Assembly (NCBI GenBank): GCA_030038335.1
Contig: JASHPC010000124.1
Location: 1-26,501, forward strand
Length of the DNA: 26,501 nt
Direction: 5' to 3'
Origin: Vulcanimicrobiota bacterium
Lineage (GTDB): Bacteria; Vulcanimicrobiota; Vulcanimicrobiia; Vulcanimicrobiales; Vulcanimicrobiaceae
In this document: one piece after another, positions 13,582 through 22,040 of the stretch
Numbering within the stretch: position 1 is the stretch's first letter
Layout: each line of letters starts with the position of its first letter
Notes under the pieces: generated by a model
Database searches by the model: none
The model's input: only the letters and a program-made list of their open reading frames with translations
Told to the model about the DNA's origin: nothing
Position numbers and translations under genes: made by a program

Positions 13582-15228
13582 ATGAACAGGGTGGATTTGC
13601 AGCAGGCGCTGAGCCATTGGTTCGGCTTCAGTTCCTTTTACCCGGGCCAGGAAGAGGTCGTCCGCCGAGTGCTCGACGGAAAGGATACGCTTGCAATTCT
13701 CGCCACCGGCGCCGGCAAGAGCCTCACGTACCAGTTGCCTGCGCTGCTCCTCGAGGGCACGACGGTCGTCGTAAGTCCGCTCATCGCGCTCATGAAAGAT
13801 CAGGTCGACATGCTGCGCGAGCGCGGAATCAACGACGTTGTCGCGCTCAACTCGACGCTCTCCGACGAACAAGAAGTAGCGGCGCGCGAACGCGTCGCGA
13901 GTGGCCGCGTCAAAATCGTCTATACGACTCCGGAGAAGCTCGAGGATGAAGCGTTCCTCGCGTTGCTCCGATCCATCGACGTGCCGCTCTTCGTCGTCGA
14001 CGAAGCGCATTGCATCAGCCAGTGGGGACACGATTTTCGCCCCGCGTACCTCGCGCTCGGGCACGTCATCGACCGCCTGGGACGGCCGACGGTGCTCGCG
14101 CTTACGGCAACGGCAACGCCAGCAGTTCGCGAGGACATCCTCCACCAACTCGGCATCGAACATGTCAAGCCGATCGTCAAAGGGTTCGATCGTCCGAACC
14201 TGATTTACGAAGCGATCAAGGCCGACAAAGAAGTCGATAAACTCAAGGCGCTCGCGCGACTCTTCTCGGGAGCCGACGCGCTCGAAGGCACCGGCATCGT
14301 CTACACGGCGACGATCAAGAATGCGCTCGAGGTGCAGCGTTACCTTCTCGACGAGATGCGCGTTCCCGCGTCGGTCTATCACTCGAAGCTGCACAAAGAG
14401 GAGCGCACGACCGTCCACGAGCTCTTCATGGGCGAGAAGATTCGCGCCGTTGTCGCGACGAACGCCTTCGGACTCGGCATCGACAAGCCAAACATCCGTT
14501 TCGTCGTGCACTACGATCTCCCGGGATCGATCGAAGCGTACACACAGGAGGCGGGCCGCGCGGGGCGCGACGGCGAGACGTCTCGCTGCATCCTCATCTA
14601 TCGCATGAGCGACACGCGCGTTCAAAACTATTTCCTGACCGGAAAGTATCCCGATATCGAAGAGGTCCAACGAGTCTTCGGAACGATCGAAGTCTTCGGC
14701 GACCAAAGCGGCGGCGTCTCGATGACGGATCTTCGGAAGATCCTGCAGCTTCCGCTCACGAAGTTGAAAGTCGTCCTCGCGCTGCTCAAGAAATCTGGAT
14801 ATATCGAGCCGATCGGTCGCTCCGCGTACGGGCTTACGGAAGCCGCGCGCAAGAACCGCCATCTCGTTCTCAGCCTCGCAAACTACGAAACAAAGAAGTC
14901 GTACGACCAGAGTAAGCTCGCGATGATGCTGCAATACGCCGAGTCTGGTGTGTGCCGCCGGCGCTTCATCCTCAACTACTTCGGTGAGGATTTCGAGACG
15001 GTCAACTGCGGGGCGTGCGACAACTGCTTGCGCGCGCAAGCCGAGGGCGAAGACGAAGGACTCGTGGCAGGCCCGTTCAAGATAGCCGACGTCGTCGTGC
15101 ATAGAAAATTCGGCACCGGAACCGTCGAGCGAACGGAACGCGATCTCGTAACCGTGCTCTTCCCAAGCTTCGGTTATAAGACGCTGCTCGTTTCCGCCGT
15201 TTCGCGCCCCGAATCGAAGATTGCTTAA
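13582..15228 (+). CDS. recQ: ATP-dependent DNA helicase RecQ
   Basis: 548 aa from the ATG at 13582 (a TTG at 13573 is an alternative). Motif I ATGAGKSLTYQLPA, motif II VVDEAHCISQWGHDFRP, motif III ALTATAT, motif V ATNAFGLGIDKP, and motif VI YTQEAGRAGRDG show a full RecQ helicase core. The RecQ zinc-binding domain has CRRRFILNYFGE and CGACDNC. After that, instead of an HRDC domain, there is a segment of about 45 aa, ADVVVHRKFGTGTVERTERD then LVTVLFPSFGYKTL, like the Tudor-type tail of UvrD/PcrA helicases. RecQ unwinds 3'-5' in recombination repair. It is divergent from dnaX. Confidence 0.95.
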   Translation: MNRVDLQQALSHWFGFSSFYPGQEEVVRRVLDGKDTLAILATGAGKSLTYQLPALLLEGTTVVVSPLIALMKDQVDMLRERGINDVVALNSTLSDEQEVAARERVASGRVKIVYTTPEKLEDEAFLALLRSIDVPLFVVDEAHCISQWGHDFRPAYLALGHVIDRLGRPTVLALTATATPAVREDILHQLGIEHVKPIVKGFDRPNLIYEAIKADKEVDKLKALARLFSGADALEGTGIVYTATIKNALEVQRYLLDEMRVPASVYHSKLHKEERTTVHELFMGEKIRAVVATNAFGLGIDKPNIRFVVHYDLPGSIEAYTQEAGRAGRDGETSRCILIYRMSDTRVQNYFLTGKYPDIEEVQRVFGTIEVFGDQSGGVSMTDLRKILQLPLTKLKVVLALLKKSGYIEPIGRSAYGLTEAARKNRHLVLSLANYETKKSYDQSKLAMMLQYAESGVCRRRFILNYFGEDFETVNCGACDNCLRAQAEGEDEGLVAGPFKIADVVVHRKFGTGTVERTERDLVTVLFPSFGYKTLLVSAVSRPESKIA

Positions 15229-16846
15229 AGCGCTCCTGCTTGCGTGCGCCGTGCTTGCGTGCGCAGTCGTCGCGGCGTCGTCGCACGCCTTCGCGCAAAC
15301 GGCGCCCGTGCCGACGCCTGTAACGAGCGCTACGCCAAGCCCGACGTCGACGCCGAGCCCGACGCCGAGCCCAACACCGACGCCGACACCGCCTCCGATC
15401 GTCGTCTCTCCCGCCGCTGCGCAGGCTCCGATCGGCGTTCCGAGTCAGATAACCGTTTCCAGCGCCGTCGCTCCCATTACGGCGACCGCGCAGAACCCGT
15501 CGCTCGTCGACGTGACCGTCAATGCAGCGGCGCAGAGCGTGACGCTCTTGGGAAAGATCCCCGGTTCGACGGTCGTAACGATCGCCGACGCTCGAGGTAT
15601 GACCGCGAACGTTCCCGTTACCGTGGCGTATCAGGCTGGAACGATTCCTACGCAGCTCTCGGTTCGCATTACCGGCAATCCGGCCTCGGCCGACTTCGTT
15701 CGCCAGGTGGTCGCATCAAGCGTGGCGGCGGCAACGACGCCGCGTCCCGGGGCGCAAGTCGTCGTCGGACCTGACGATGTCGCATTCAACGGTACGCTCG
15801 GCGAAGACGACGTCGCCGAGGTGAGCGCCAACGTTCTCGTGCAAGGCGACCAGTATTTCAGCGTCAGCGGCGATGCGCACGTCCGCGTCGAGAACGTCGC
15901 CGTGCCGCGCATCGCTCCCGACAGGCTTATGGTGAGCGACTACCCTGAGCTCCTCACCGAAAACGGCGTGCTCTTTACCGCGGATCTGCGGCCTGACGTT
16001 CCTTCACGCTTTCTCTTCTACCACTACAATCCGTCGACGCAGCCGGACCGAAGAATCGTGCTTCGCGCGCAGAACGACGGCGACGAGCCCGCTATCGTGC
16101 AGTTCACGCGCGGCGCAGGGCCTGCGAGCCCAAACGAGATGGAGACGGGCCACGCCGCCGATCGTCTCTTCCTCGTCCGCATGGTGCAAAACGAAGGCAG
16201 GCTCATCACGATCGGCGCGCACGCGTCGCGCAACATCGTCGAAGCGAGCCTGCCGCACGGCAACGTGATCTGCGACATCTTGCAGTTGCGCGTGCTCTCG
16301 GGCAGCACGATACACTTGACGCTCTTCGCGCAGAGCGCGACTGACGACCCAAACGCGCCGATCACCCAGACCGATTTGCTCGTCGGAGCGCAACGGCACG
16401 CGCGCGGCATCTACACCGTTCCTGAGTTTCATCAGGCACTGTCGTGGAACGTCAACGACCCATATCTCGAGCTTCACATCGGTCAGCTGCCGCTTCAGAA
16501 CAGCTTGCAGGGAGAGGCCCTCGCCGGCGACTATGGCGTTTTGCAATCGTTCGTCATCACGATGACGAACCCAACGACGTCGCCGCAAGCCGTCGCCATC
16601 TACGAGATGCCTCGCGGAGGGCGCGCAACGGGGACGTATCTGATCGACGGCGTGCTCGTGCAATCGCATCAGGTTCCGGCTTTCTCGCGATATAAGATTC
16701 GGCAGTACGTCGTGCCGGCTCGTGGCTTCGTCCGCACGACGCTGGAGACGATGCCCGAAGGCGGGTCGAGTTACCCGCTCTATCTCATCGTCGCACCCGA
16801 TGACGGAAGCGTTCCACCGGGAGCTCCCGGCTCGCCGGTATATTGA
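15221..16846 (+). CDS. Secreted protein of unknown function with Thr/Ser-Pro linker
   Basis: A 541-aa protein, start TTG at 15221 overlapping the recQ stop by 8 nt. A signal peptide, LKALLLACAVLACAVVAASS followed by HAFAQ, is clear, with cleavage near residue 25. Residues about 28-58 are a linker of SPTP/TPTP repeats, followed by an Ig-like part (VSPAAAQAPIGVPSQITVSS, residues about 60-135) similar in pattern to cadherin/Big-type domains, then about 400 aa with no domain I recognise. No TM anchor or sortase signal is visible at the C-terminus. The 3' end overlaps the convergent glycosyltransferase by 67 bp. The role may be in the cell envelope; unknown. Confidence 0.8.
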   Translation: MLKALLLACAVLACAVVAASSHAFAQTAPVPTPVTSATPSPTSTPSPTPSPTPTPTPPPIVVSPAAAQAPIGVPSQITVSSAVAPITATAQNPSLVDVTVNAAAQSVTLLGKIPGSTVVTIADARGMTANVPVTVAYQAGTIPTQLSVRITGNPASADFVRQVVASSVAAATTPRPGAQVVVGPDDVAFNGTLGEDDVAEVSANVLVQGDQYFSVSGDAHVRVENVAVPRIAPDRLMVSDYPELLTENGVLFTADLRPDVPSRFLFYHYNPSTQPDRRIVLRAQNDGDEPAIVQFTRGAGPASPNEMETGHAADRLFLVRMVQNEGRLITIGAHASRNIVEASLPHGNVICDILQLRVLSGSTIHLTLFAQSATDDPNAPITQTDLLVGAQRHARGIYTVPEFHQALSWNVNDPYLELHIGQLPLQNSLQGEALAGDYGVLQSFVITMTNPTTSPQAVAIYEMPRGGRATGTYLIDGVLVQSHQVPAFSRYKIRQYVVPARGFVRTTLETMPEGGSSYPLYLIVAPDDGSVPPGAPGSPVY

Positions 16847-17862
16847 AGGCTAACGGCTCCATAGACCGAGGCGATCGCTTGAGCGGCGGTCCGCCATGCG
16901 AAGCGGTCGACGGATCTTGGCCGCGCCGCCGCCGCAGTCGCATCACTCGCACCTGACAACGCGCGCTCGAGCGCGCCAGTCCATGAACCCGTATCCTCGA
17001 GTGGAACGACGCGTGCATCGTCGCCCGCCACCTCCGGCAAGGACGTGCGATCGCTCGAGACGCACGGCAGACCAGCGCAGAGCGCCTGCGCGACCGCGTA
17101 ACCGAATCCTTCGTACGTTGACGGAACGGCCGCAACGGCTGCCGTTGCATACAGCTCGACGAGAGCGTCGAGCGTCACGTACCCGCGAAACTCCACGCGC
17201 GACGCAACACCGAGACGGCGCGCGAGCGTCGTGCACTCAGCGAGATACGGCGTCGGCGGACCGACGCTGACGAGGCGTGCGCCGTGCAGTCGCGGCAAGA
17301 GTCCGATGACGTGTGCGAGATTCTTTCGTGGCTCGACCGTGCCGACGACGAGAATCGTTTTGCGATCGCCATGACGCGCGACGTGCGCAAACGCGCTGGA
17401 GACGCCTGGTGAGACAGCCCGTATGCGAGCCGGATCGAGTCCGGAGACGACGTCGAGAAGCTCCGCTCGCGAAAACTCGGAATCTGTTACGATCGCCGCG
17501 GCGCTCCGGTACCGGCGCATCGAAAACGCACCAAAGTACGTGCGTGCGTACCATGGTGCGTGGCGCTGCACGCGTGCCCAGGCGACGTCGTGCACGGTCA
17601 CGACGATCGGCAACCTGCAGCGCAGCGGCATCGTGCCCGATGCGCAATGGAGCAACGCCGCGCGCGTCCGGCCGGCGCGCAAGGGAAGCATCACCTGGTC
17701 CCATAGGACGCGGCGATCGATACGCCACGGATTCAGGCGCGCATCGCGCAACTCGACGACGTCGACACCTATTGCGCGCAATGCCGGCGCGAGACCACGC
17801 ACGTACTCGCCGATGCCGGTCGCGGTACCGAGCGTCAGTTGAGTGTCAAGCGCGACTCTCAT
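16780..17862 (-). CDS. GT4-type glycosyltransferase
   Basis: A 360-aa GT-B glycosyltransferase. The N-terminal domain has the acceptor-side motif TGIGEYVRGL, and HDVAWARVQRHAPWYARTYF; the C-terminal donor domain has ILVVGTVEPRKNL (sugar-nucleotide loop) and STYEGFGYAVAQALCAGLP, with PEVAGDDARVV. In the EX7E motif the second Glu is Gln. It probably adds mannose or a similar sugar to an envelope polysaccharide. The ATG at 17862 overlaps the TPR-like gene as ATGA; the open frame before it belongs to that gene's antisense or other frames. Last gene of the long envelope operon. Confidence 0.88.
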   Translation of the reverse strand: MRVALDTQLTLGTATGIGEYVRGLAPALRAIGVDVVELRDARLNPWRIDRRVLWDQVMLPLRAGRTRAALLHCASGTMPLRCRLPIVVTVHDVAWARVQRHAPWYARTYFGAFSMRRYRSAAAIVTDSEFSRAELLDVVSGLDPARIRAVSPGVSSAFAHVARHGDRKTILVVGTVEPRKNLAHVIGLLPRLHGARLVSVGPPTPYLAECTTLARRLGVASRVEFRGYVTLDALVELYATAAVAAVPSTYEGFGYAVAQALCAGLPCVSSDRTSLPEVAGDDARVVPLEDTGSWTGALERALSGASDATAAAARPRSVDRFAWRTAAQAIASVYGAVSLQYTGEPGAPGGTLPSSGATMR

Positions 17863-18572
17863 GGTAAAACAGCGTCCGGATCGATGGCGTGCACGCGCCG
17901 GTACAGGCGCAAAGCCGCCCCGGAGTCGCCGAGGTTGTTCTCTGCCGACGCGGCGGCGAGCAAATATTTCTCTGAGAGAGGAGATAGGCGTACGGCCGCA
18001 ATGTCGTTTGCAAGGGCACGCCGCAACCAATGCTCGCGCGCAAAAGCCTCCCGCCGCGCGCACGACGTCGCAAGGCTTCCCATGATCCAGTAGGCTTCTG
18101 CAACCGCGTCGGGGTGCGTCTGCAGCGCGCTCAGGCGATTGCGTACGCGCAACTCGAACGCATACGCGCGAACCGGATCCGTGCGGGCAACGCGACGCAC
18201 CTCGCGTTGGAGCGCATCGATGTCCGGCGCCGCGAAGAAGTATTCGCGCGCCAAGGTGCGGTCGCCGCGCGCGAGCGCAATGCGTCCGAGTATCTCGCTC
18301 CGCGCTGGACTCGGAGGCATGAGGACGGCGTGGTGAAGCGCGCCGCGTGTGTCGCCCCGCTGCAGGTCATACGTCGCCAACGTCGCTTCGACGTACTCCG
18401 CGGGCGCGATGCGGTCGAGCACGCGATAGACGCGCAGCGCGAGCGAGACGGGCACTCGCCGCGGAACGGATCCCGGCGCCGCCGCCGACGCGAAGAAGGC
18501 GTCGGAGGCGAACTGCACGATGCCGAGCGCGACGAGCACGAGCGCAACGACGGCGCACGTTACGACGCGCAT
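17859..18572 (-). CDS. Membrane-anchored TPR-like protein
   Basis: A 237-aa protein with one N-terminal TM or uncleaved signal (residues about 5-22), then helical repeats: ATYDLQRGDTRGALHHAVLM, EILGRIALARGDRTLAREYF, a third AYWIMGSLATSC, and a C-terminal unit, KYLLAAASAENNLGDSGAAL, of TPR form. TPR proteins serve as scaffolds for protein contact, here probably in the periplasm. No closer family is recognised. It starts 7 bp after the beta-barrel gene and overlaps the glycosyltransferase gene by 4 nt, so it belongs to the envelope operon. Confidence 0.75.
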   Translation of the reverse strand: MRVVTCAVVALVLVALGIVQFASDAFFASAAAPGSVPRRVPVSLALRVYRVLDRIAPAEYVEATLATYDLQRGDTRGALHHAVLMPPSPARSEILGRIALARGDRTLAREYFFAAPDIDALQREVRRVARTDPVRAYAFELRVRNRLSALQTHPDAVAEAYWIMGSLATSCARREAFAREHWLRRALANDIAAVRLSPLSEKYLLAAASAENNLGDSGAALRLYRRVHAIDPDAVLP

Positions 18573-18579
18573 CGGGCTG

Positions 18580-19533
18580 CTAGAACTTGACGGTCAGGTT
18601 GAGATTCTCGCGCAGTTGCGTGAACTCGGCGGGCAGCACATTGTCCTGATAACGATACTGTTGCGCCGAGAGCGAGAGCGCGCTCGAAAGACGCGGGAAG
18701 AGGAACGTCACGTTGCCCGAGTACGTGTCATTTCGCCCGTCGAGACCCTCGAGCGACGACGGCATGCCGTATCCCGTGACGAGATGCTCGGTAGTATAGC
18801 CGACTCCGAAGAGCAGACGCGGCGCAATGGGAACTGCGAGGTTTGCGCCGAGTGACGACCGGCTGACGCCTGCGTACGTCGGCACGTATTCCGGCAGCGT
18901 ATCGTCGATTCCGGTACTCGGCGTCGTGTCTAGTCCCGCGTTGAAATGCGCGAGAACGTGAACGTTGCCGACGCGCAATGCGAGCGGCAACTGCGCGCTC
19001 TGGCCATCAGAGTCCGTCGGTTCCTGCGGTGCCGACTGCACGGAGAACGCAAATCCCGCGGCGCTCGACCCGGTGCTGCCAAAGGAGAACGCGCTCGACT
19101 CTGCATCACCGCTCAATGCCGAAGACGGGTCGGCTTCATAGGGTACCGTCGCAACGGACGTCAAGGGCAGCGGCGCGGGCGCCGAGACGTTCAGGCGTAC
19201 GCTTCGCGGCGCAACGTACTGCGGTTGCGCGACGATCGCTGCAAGAGGTACAACGCGCGGGACTCCCGTTACGGTCGGGTGTTCCGGCGAGCGGACGGGC
19301 GCCGATGACGTGTTGATGCTCACCACGAAAGCCGCGTCGCGCAGCGGCGTGTCCGAACGTCCTGTATAGCCGTTTGACATGAGCGTTGAACGCGCGTCCG
19401 AGACTTCGCCGAAGAGACGCAGCATGAAGCTCGTGGGGATGTCGGGAGTCGACCCAAGCGGAAGCGACGCCTGCGCCGTTGCGGGCAGCGCACACAACGT
19501 CGCGACAAAGAGCCAGCCGGCAAAGCGGCGCAA
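18580..19533 (-). CDS. Outer-membrane beta-barrel-like protein
   Basis: A 317-aa protein: signal peptide LRRFAGWLFVATLCALPATA, a Ser/Pro-rich periplasmic or surface section to about residue 200, then alternating beta-strands (LGANLAVPIAPRLLFGVGYT, YSGNVTFLFPRLSSALSLSA) and a terminal strand ending LNLTVKF, the aromatic C-terminus recognised by BAM. The start is TTG at 19533 with a strong GGAGGAGG 5 nt upstream. Its role in an LPS or polysaccharide operon suggests an export or surface function, but no family is identified. It is separated by 32 bp from the YqgF-like gene. Confidence 0.7.
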   Translation of the reverse strand: MRRFAGWLFVATLCALPATAQASLPLGSTPDIPTSFMLRLFGEVSDARSTLMSNGYTGRSDTPLRDAAFVVSINTSSAPVRSPEHPTVTGVPRVVPLAAIVAQPQYVAPRSVRLNVSAPAPLPLTSVATVPYEADPSSALSGDAESSAFSFGSTGSSAAGFAFSVQSAPQEPTDSDGQSAQLPLALRVGNVHVLAHFNAGLDTTPSTGIDDTLPEYVPTYAGVSRSSLGANLAVPIAPRLLFGVGYTTEHLVTGYGMPSSLEGLDGRNDTYSGNVTFLFPRLSSALSLSAQQYRYQDNVLPAEFTQLRENLNLTVKF

Positions 19534-19565
19534 CGTGCCCTCCTCCCCTCCTGGGAACGGAATTT

Positions 19566-19982
19566 CTACGACGGCTGCGCTGTTTTGCCTCCGTGCTGGT
19601 CAAGCCAGCGCCTGGCGATGATCTCGGCAGCATAATCGTCGATGGGCCTGGGTGGCAGACGTAGGCCCTCTGGAAGAAAGCGCTGGATCCCCCGCGCCGG
19701 ATTTTCGGCATAGTAGAGTCTGCGCGCGTGAAGCGTGGTTTCACGCTCGTCGACGAGGTACACCGGCAGGCCAAGGGGTGCGAGGCTGGCCGTGATGCGC
19801 GTCGCGTTCGTCCCGGCGCCGATCGCAAGCACCTCGACTCTGTGCTGCTCGAGAACGGCTGCCATCGACGAAAAAAGCGCTTCGATCGGCTCGATGCCTC
19901 GCGCGCAGACGGTTCCGTCAGTGGAGAGCAGCGCGTAGCCGGCCTTCCGCATGCCCGGATCGATTCCAAGAACCGCGATCAC
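19566..19982 (-). CDS. YqgF/RuvC-like RNase H-fold protein
   Basis: A 138-aa protein of the RNase H-fold YqgF group. It shows GIDPGMRKAGYALL (first catalytic Asp), a YqgF-type VDERETTLHARRLYY block, and PPRPIDDYAAEIIARRW (last Asp). Bacterial YqgF trims 16S rRNA ends or assists transcription. This copy is divergent and sits beside DUF3084, a pairing I recall from Cyanobacteria. The GTG at 19982 overlaps the DUF3084 stop as GTGA. Why a nuclease-like protein is coupled to a DUF3084 membrane protein is unknown. Confidence 0.75.
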   Translation of the reverse strand: MIAVLGIDPGMRKAGYALLSTDGTVCARGIEPIEALFSSMAAVLEQHRVEVLAIGAGTNATRITASLAPLGLPVYLVDERETTLHARRLYYAENPARGIQRFLPEGLRLPPRPIDDYAAEIIARRWLDQHGGKTAQPS

Positions 19983-20926
19983 TTGGCTTTTTGCGGTACG
20001 AGGACGACTGCGATCGCTATCATTCCCGTGTGCGGATAGATGTCGTTGGCAGCGTATGCCGTGAGCACGTACGTGCCGCTGCGCGAGAGCATCGCCTGCA
20101 TTTGCGTGACGTCGGGAACGAGCTCCGTAAACTGAACGTAGGTTGCGAGATAGGGAGGCATGCGCGCGTATTCTGCATTGACCGTCACGTGCGCGACGAG
20201 CTCGCGCAACGCGATATTGATGTTCGCGCCGCTGTTTCCAGGAATCTCGATCTGCGCGACGAGCTGCCCGCGCGAGAGCACGCGATCGTCGGGAACCGCG
20301 TTGAGCGAGAAATGGAAGGCGTCGTTGACGAACAGATTCTGATCCGAGACGGCCGTCACCATGACGTTTGACTGCGCGAGCTCCGACTGCATCGCCGGAT
20401 CGTTCAAGAAACCGTGAAGCGTCTTGTCGACGTCGTGCGGAACGACGTACGGCTTCAGTCCGAGGCTCGGATACGTCGCATTGATGTACTTGACCGCCTC
20501 GAGATAGAAGTCTTTGAGCTGCTGTTGCCGTTGCCCCTCGCTTTCGGATTGCTTGAGAATTAGGCGAAAGGGCGTCAGAAGCTCGCCGGGTGACATGACG
20601 ATGCGTCCGTTCGTCACCTTCGCTTCGAGCTGCTGTTGGCGCTGCTGCAGTGCCGTGATCTGCGCGTTGAGGTTCGAGAGCCGGAAGAACGCCGTCTTCA
20701 CCTGTTGCGACGCGAAGATTGCGACGAGCGTTACGACGAGTGCGATGAAGACGCCGGTCGCGACCGCCACGATCGTCGACGTGTACCGTGGCCTGATCCC
20801 GAAGAGCGTGAGCCTTCGCCGCCCGACTTGGTGGCCGACGCGATCTCCGACGTACGCGACAGCTCCGGCAACGACGAGAATGATGAGGATGTCGCCCGCG
20901 CCACGCAGGATATCGACGAACGTCAT
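19979..20926 (-). CDS. DUF3084 family membrane protein
   Basis: A 315-aa protein with an N-terminal TM (ILIILVVAGAVAYVGDRVGH), the signature GRRRLTLFGIRPRYTSTIVA, and a second TM (about residues 50-72). A coiled-coil (NLNAQITALQQRQQQLEAKV) and a mainly extracytoplasmic or soluble C-terminal domain follow. The family is known mainly from Cyanobacteria and related phyla; function not established. The ATG at 20926 has an AGG near it and lies 7 bp after the LptF/G gene. Its position within the LPS-export genes suggests an envelope function. Confidence 0.88.
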   Translation of the reverse strand: MTFVDILRGAGDILIILVVAGAVAYVGDRVGHQVGRRRLTLFGIRPRYTSTIVAVATGVFIALVVTLVAIFASQQVKTAFFRLSNLNAQITALQQRQQQLEAKVTNGRIVMSPGELLTPFRLILKQSESEGQRQQQLKDFYLEAVKYINATYPSLGLKPYVVPHDVDKTLHGFLNDPAMQSELAQSNVMVTAVSDQNLFVNDAFHFSLNAVPDDRVLSRGQLVAQIEIPGNSGANINIALRELVAHVTVNAEYARMPPYLATYVQFTELVPDVTQMQAMLSRSGTYVLTAYAANDIYPHTGMIAIAVVLVPQKAK

Positions 20927-20933
20927 ACCTGCC

Positions 20934-22040
20934 CTATATCGCCGCGGCTCGCCGAAGGCGTGCTGCGCCGATCGCCGTGAAGATGATGTTCGGCATCCAT
21001 GCCCAGAGCGCCGCGAGCACGACGAGCGCTTCGCCCACGTACGAAAAGACCGTCATCACCACGTAATACACGAAGACGATGAGCACGGCCAAGCCGAAAC
21101 CGATGCTCGTGCTACCGCCGCCGCGAAACGAGCGCATCCCGAAGGGAATCGCGATGAGCACGAACACGAAGCACGCAAATGGTTGAGCGAGCTTCTCCTG
21201 ATAGACCGTCACGTATTTCTTCAGCTCCGTCTCCGTCAACTGGCCCGTGCCGATGATTGCGGCAATCTGAGACCGGCTCATCTGCTGCGGGTCGTCGTGG
21301 GAAATGCGCTTCACGATATCGGTTGGCTTCTCTCCTAAATCGACCTCCTGCTCGGCGACGTTTGGCTCAGAGATCGTCGTGCCATCTGCGTTGAAGCGAT
21401 AGGCGCTCGCGTTACGCAACACCCACTGGTCGGCGCTGAACTCCGCGCGATCCGCAAAGACGATCTGCGTTGGTGACCCCGCACGATCGTACTGAATCAA
21501 GGTAACGTTGAGCAGCGCGCGCGTCTGCGGCTCGTATGCGGTCGCGATGGTTACCTGCCGCCCGCCTCCAGGCAAAGGAGCCGACACCGTCAAGTCGCGA
21601 TTGAACGCACTCGTCTGGTTCAGCGCCGTGTTTTCGATCATTGTGACCTGATCGTTTGCAAACGGCACGATGCCCTCTTGCAGCGCATACGTCACGAGCG
21701 AAACGGCGAAACCCGCGACGAGCAGTGGCGCGGCGATGCGCAAGAACGTGACGCCGCTGGCCTTCATCGCGTTGATCTCGCTCTCTCCCGAGAGGCGCTG
21801 AACGGTTAGAAGGGTGCCGAGCAGCAGTGCCATCGGGATGCAAAGGACGATTTCGCCGGGCAGATCCCAGAGAAAGACGGCGATCGCGGTCCAGAGGTTG
21901 ACTTGGTCCTCGCTGACGAGGCGCCCGATCTCGAGCATGTTCGTCGCGGCGAAGATGAGCGTGAACGCGGCGAGGCCAAAGCCGAAAGGCCCAGCCAGCT
22001 CCGTGAGCATGTAGCGATCGAGAATCGAGATGCGTGTCAG
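20934..22040 (-). CDS. LptF/LptG-type LPS transport permease
   Basis: A 368-aa (CTG start) or 358-aa (ATG at 22010) permease. TMs lie at about residues 20-40, 54-74 and 98-118, with a periplasmic jellyroll-like region (about residues 120-260) and three TMs near the end; the C-terminal KLAQPFACFVFVLIAIPFGM is typical of LptF/G. It belongs to the B2FG transporter that extracts LPS from the inner membrane. The N-terminal family pattern ISILDRYMLTEL requires starting at CTG 22040, which overlaps the lptB stop as CTGA, like the ATGA/GTGA overlaps of all neighbours. No second permease gene is visible, so this one may form a homodimer or pair with one outside the window. Confidence 0.9.
   Translation of the reverse strand: MTRISILDRYMLTELAGPFGFGLAAFTLIFAATNMLEIGRLVSEDQVNLWTAIAVFLWDLPGEIVLCIPMALLLGTLLTVQRLSGESEINAMKASGVTFLRIAAPLLVAGFAVSLVTYALQEGIVPFANDQVTMIENTALNQTSAFNRDLTVSAPLPGGGRQVTIATAYEPQTRALLNVTLIQYDRAGSPTQIVFADRAEFSADQWVLRNASAYRFNADGTTISEPNVAEQEVDLGEKPTDIVKRISHDDPQQMSRSQIAAIIGTGQLTETELKKYVTVYQEKLAQPFACFVFVLIAIPFGMRSFRGGGSTSIGFGLAVLIVFVYYVVMTVFSYVGEALVVLAALWAWMPNIIFTAIGAARLRRAAAI

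Noticed and set aside
13450..15102. Open minus-strand frame of about 550 codons upstream of dnaX, antisense to recQ
   Set aside because: It has no recognisable domain, the dnaX start MSLYRAWRPKSF is universal, and the opposite strand holds a full RecQ. High GC keeps antisense frames open.
15330..15395. GC-rich tandem repeat that could be a repeat array
   Set aside because: It encodes the SPTP/TPTP linker of the secreted protein in frame and is explained by coding sequence.
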